Assembly: GCF_030317035.1 (NCBI RefSeq)
Contig: NZ_JASZYK010000020.1
Span: 47,865 to 111,864, forward strand
Source: Variovorax sp. J22G73
Lineage (GTDB): Bacteria; Pseudomonadota; Gammaproteobacteria; Burkholderiales; Burkholderiaceae_C
Direction: 5' to 3'
Length of the DNA stretch: 64,000 nt
The translations under genes were made by a program, and so were the position numbers. Shown in pieces: positions 62,817-64,000 of the stretch. The notes under the pieces were generated by a model. The model was not told the origin of the DNA. It saw only the letters and a list, made by a program, of their open reading frames with translations, and did no database searches. The first letter of the stretch is position 1; each line of letters opens with the position of its first letter.

Positions 62817-63767
62817 CTAGGGCGTGGCGTCGAGCCCGGCGGCCTTGCCATGGGCCGCGAAACGCAGTTCAGGCCCTGCCACATGCTCAGCCACGAAATC
62901 GAGGAACAGCCGGATCTTGGCGGGAATGATGGGCGTATCGAGGATGGTGGCGTACATCCCCTCATCGAAGCCCTTGTTGCTGATGCGGTAGTCGCTCAAC
63001 ACCCTCAGGAGCCGGCCTTGGCGGATGTCGTTGTGCACGGTGTAGTCGTCCAGCAGCGCAATGCCTTCACCCAGGCGGGCCAGCTCCAGCAGCGCGATGC
63101 CGTTGTTGCTGGCATGGCGCGGCTTGAAGGCAATCTCGCGCAGCTGGGCGGGCTGCTGGTAGTGCCATACATAGATGTCGCCGGGCAGTTGGTAGGCCAG
63201 CAGGTCATGCGCCAGGAGGTCCTCGGGCATCCGCAGCGCGGGCTTGCCGGCCAGGTAGGACGGCGAGGCCACCAAGTGCCGGTCGCTCTGGAAGAGCATG
63301 CGCCGCTTCACGCCGGCTTCCACTGGCGGCGAGATGCGGAAGTCGATGTCCACCTGGCTGCGCCGCAGGTCCACGGGCGCTTCGGCCAGCGTCAGCTCGA
63401 TATGGATCGCCGGGTAGAGCTTGCGGAAGGCCGCGATCAGCGGCGGAAGCACGCCCAAGCCAAACATCATGCGCGAATGCACGCGCAGCGCGCCCTGCGG
63501 TGCGGTGCTGATGGCGGTGATGTTGTCCTTCAGCTCGTTGATGCGCCACAGGATGTCGTCGAGCTGGCGCGCATACTCCTGGCCCGACTCCGTCAGCGCC
63601 ACCTGGCGCGTGGAGCGCAGCAGCAGTTTGACCTTCAGCTCTTCCTCGATCTCGGTGATCATGCGCGACACGCCCGTTGCCGAGATGCCGAAGCGCCGCG
63701 CTGTCTCGGAAAAATTCCGGGTTTGTGCAATGGATTGAAACAGCTCCATGGCGCGCAATTTATCCAT
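62817..63767 (-). CDS. LysR-family transcriptional regulator
   Basis: A 316-residue regulator with MDKLRAMELFQSIAQTRNFS, ETARRFGISATGVSRMITEI at the N-terminus and an effector domain (GALRVHSRMMFGLGVLPPLI, VDIDFRISPPVEAGVKRRML). It resembles the AaeR/PecT-like branch. It is convergent with the SMP-30 gene (3-base gap) and divergent from the monooxygenase gene, the likely target, and may also control the catabolic operon. Confidence 0.92.
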   Translation of the reverse strand: MDKLRAMELFQSIAQTRNFSETARRFGISATGVSRMITEIEEELKVKLLLRSTRQVALTESGQEYARQLDDILWRINELKDNITAISTAPQGALRVHSRMMFGLGVLPPLIAAFRKLYPAIHIELTLAEAPVDLRRSQVDIDFRISPPVEAGVKRRMLFQSDRHLVASPSYLAGKPALRMPEDLLAHDLLAYQLPGDIYVWHYQQPAQLREIAFKPRHASNNGIALLELARLGEGIALLDDYTVHNDIRQGRLLRVLSDYRISNKGFDEGMYATILDTPIIPAKIRLFLDFVAEHVAGPELRFAAHGKAAGLDATP

Positions 63768-63877
63768 GAATCCTCCAGTTCCTGCAGTTCAGATCTGCAG
63801 TTTTCGCGAAGGCCAAATCACGGCCGCTGCCTAGAATTTGGCAACCCTCGTGGGCAGAAACTTTTGTGGAGCAATAC

Positions 63878-64000
63878 ATGGAATTCGGAGTCTTCATTCT
63901 GGCCCAGCAGCGCGGCTATCACCAGACTTCACAGCAGGTCATCAATAATTCCATTGAACAGACCGTGGTGGCGGAACAGGCGGGATTCAACAACGCCTGG
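63878..64000 (+). CDS. Luciferase-like flavin-dependent monooxygenase, N-terminus (cut by right edge)
   Basis: The first 41 codons read MEFGVFILAQQRGYHQTSQQ, VINNSIEQTVVAEQAGFNNA. This start (EFGVF, then A-E-x-x-G-F) is typical of bacterial luciferase-like monooxygenases, which use reduced flavin and O2. GGAG precedes the ATG by about 7 bases. Divergent from the LysR gene. The substrate is unknown because most of the protein lies outside the window. Confidence 0.8.
   Translation, partial: MEFGVFILAQQRGYHQTSQQVINNSIEQTVVAEQAGFNNAW

Overview
The window looks like part of a secondary replicon (chromid or megaplasmid) of a high-GC betaproteobacterium of the Burkholderiales, probably a comamonad such as Variovorax. 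Pointers are the GC-rich coding bias, Bug/TctC-type binding proteins beside CoA-dependent catabolic genes, an ESPR-type autotransporter, many LysR regulators, and a rep-ori-parA-parS-parB module of the kind carried by secondary replicons. The assignment is inferred from protein style, not from a search.

Layout. 0-8.9 kb: start of a large autotransporter (cut by the left edge), a PAS-GAF hybrid histidine kinase, a lipoprotein and a LuxR regulator. 9.2-14.3 kb: a short acyl-CoA catabolic operon (TctC-like protein, acyl-CoA dehydrogenase, AMP-forming ligase) with a LysR gene. 14.7-32 kb: a signalling district with a five-gene operon (degenerate EAL protein, small coupled ORF, two paralogous Crp/Fnr regulators around a LuxR regulator), a histidine-kinase-like protein, a CSS-EAL phosphodiesterase, a winged-helix regulator, a frameshifted trimeric autotransporter, a BLUF photoreceptor and a PAS-GGDEF-EAL protein whose C-terminal receiver domain is cut short next to an IS3 remnant. 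32.7-37.9 kb: the replication and partition module: Rep_3-type initiator, an origin with a palindromic operator and 13-bp iteron-like repeats, parA, a parS array at exactly 180-bp spacing, and parB. 38.4-42.5 kb: LysR/MFS divergent pair and a chromate transporter. 42.5-52.5 kb: a gene-poor accessory stretch with gene remnants (RND pump, dnaE2, response regulator), Ku with a MerR-TPR protein, DUF3606 proteins, several small hypothetical genes, a gene under a near-perfect LexA box, and a DUF427 gene. 52.6-64 kb: an eight-gene CoA-thioester degradation operon facing an SMP-30 gene, a LysR regulator and the start of a luciferase-like monooxygenase.

Most notable: the parS sites sit in a head-to-tail 180-bp repeat that is also an uninterrupted reading frame, overlapping the parA stop codon and ending 11 bases before parB, so the centromere may itself be coding. 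Second is the LexA-boxed gene of unknown function. No tRNA, rRNA or CRISPR array was seen.
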